Below are positions 32,921 through 33,164 of a stretch of DNA of 33,164 bases, piece after piece. The position numbers and the translations under genes were made by a program. Positions within the stretch are counted from its first letter, which is position 1; the number at the start of each line of letters is the position of its first letter. This stretch comes from an uncultured Methylococcaceae bacterium (GTDB lineage: Bacteria; Pseudomonadota; Gammaproteobacteria; Methylococcales; Methylococcaceae): NCBI GenBank assembly GCA_903934875.1, contig CAIZPP010000188.1, forward strand, positions 1-33,164, written 5' to 3'. The notes beneath the pieces were generated by a model. The model ran no database searches. It was not told where the DNA came from and saw only the letters and a list, made by a program, of their open reading frames with translations.

Positions 32921-33164
32921 TACAGCGTTTTTAATATCGAAGAGTTACTTGTTGGGCTATATAATTTTGCAAAGCACAGACACACAGGATTGTTTGATTG
33001 AGTGTCCTTTATGATTTTTCTTCGTTAAGAAAAAACACTGTACATGAATGCAAATCAGGACTCCTAGCGGTGAAAAAAATGGCACATAGGCGGTTTTGAC
33101 GGTCAACAAAAGTCGTTGCCAAAATGACGGAACACGCCTGTTGCGCCTTACCGCGTTGAGGCAA
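32921..33164 (-). repeat. Mosaic palindromic element copy 4 (units C and part of B), inverted, cut by window end
   Basis: Unit C (32921-33042) is inverted relative to copies 1-3: TACAGCGTTTTTAATATCGA through TTACTTGTTGGG and TGATTGAGTGTCC to AACACTGTA. Unit B begins at about 33041 and runs off the end (ACTCCTAGCG, TGGCACATAGGC, TTGCGCCTTACCGCGTTGAG). It lies immediately upstream of tpsB, so its end supplies the sequence just before that start codon. The 252 bp after tpsB contain nothing else. Confidence 0.85.

Noticed and set aside
22983-33164. Integron attC sites or a CRISPR array
   Set aside because: The repeats are not regularly spaced, carry no spacers, have no attC core sites (GTTRRRY), and no integrase or cas gene is present.

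Overview
This window is a gammaproteobacterial-type chromosome segment dominated by a near-complete type VI secretion system (T6SS), followed by an accessory block of envelope and signalling genes. The precise taxon cannot be fixed from the sequence. A REP-associated transposase (RAYT) remnant, many REP-like palindromes, a Uma2 nuclease, and CHAT and two-partner-secretion genes side by side recall large-genome environmental gammaproteobacteria such as Methylococcales or Thiotrichales; that is inference only. Apart from the first gene, every intact gene reads on the minus strand.

Region 1 (1-1512): a GNAT acetyltransferase (+) behind a cruciform-forming palindrome, an N-terminal RAYT fragment, REP-like palindromes, and a Uma2-family nuclease whose start overlaps the end of clpV.

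Region 2 (1499-22364): the T6SS locus. In transcription order it is tagH(FHA)-tssK-tssL(OmpA)-tssM-tagF/pppA fusion-tssA-tssB-tssC-hcp-tagJ-tssE-tssF-tssG-tssH(clpV). Most junctions are overlapping or under 100 bp, so it behaves like one or two operons. tssBC make the sheath, hcp the tube, tssEFGK (with the missing vgrG) the baseplate, tssLM the membrane complex and tssH recycles the sheath. tagH plus the PP2C half of the TagF-PppA fusion, and the Ser/Thr kinase further upstream, match the parts of the threonine-phosphorylation control circuit of H1-type T6SSs. No tssJ, vgrG, PAAR or recognisable effector is present. The operon is interrupted between hcp and tagJ by a repeat element and a strong hairpin.

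Region 3 (22365-23181): about 0.8 kb with no gene, packed with different palindromic repeats.

Region 4 (23182-33164): OmpA lipoprotein, PpkA-like kinase with a transmembrane segment and DUF4384-like C-terminus, TPR/OmpA lipoprotein, large TPR-CHAT lipoprotein (putative caspase-like peptidase) and a ShlB/FhaC-type outer-membrane transporter. It looks richer in A+T than the T6SS core. Most gaps here hold whole or partial copies of one mosaic family of palindromes whose ends read TACAGCG...CGCTGTA. The end motif CGCTGTA sits only 7-19 nt before the start codons of five genes: tagJ, the kinase, the second OmpA lipoprotein, the CHAT protein and tpsB. This dispersed element, shared between the T6SS operon and the CHAT/kinase/TpsB block, is the most unusual feature of the window.
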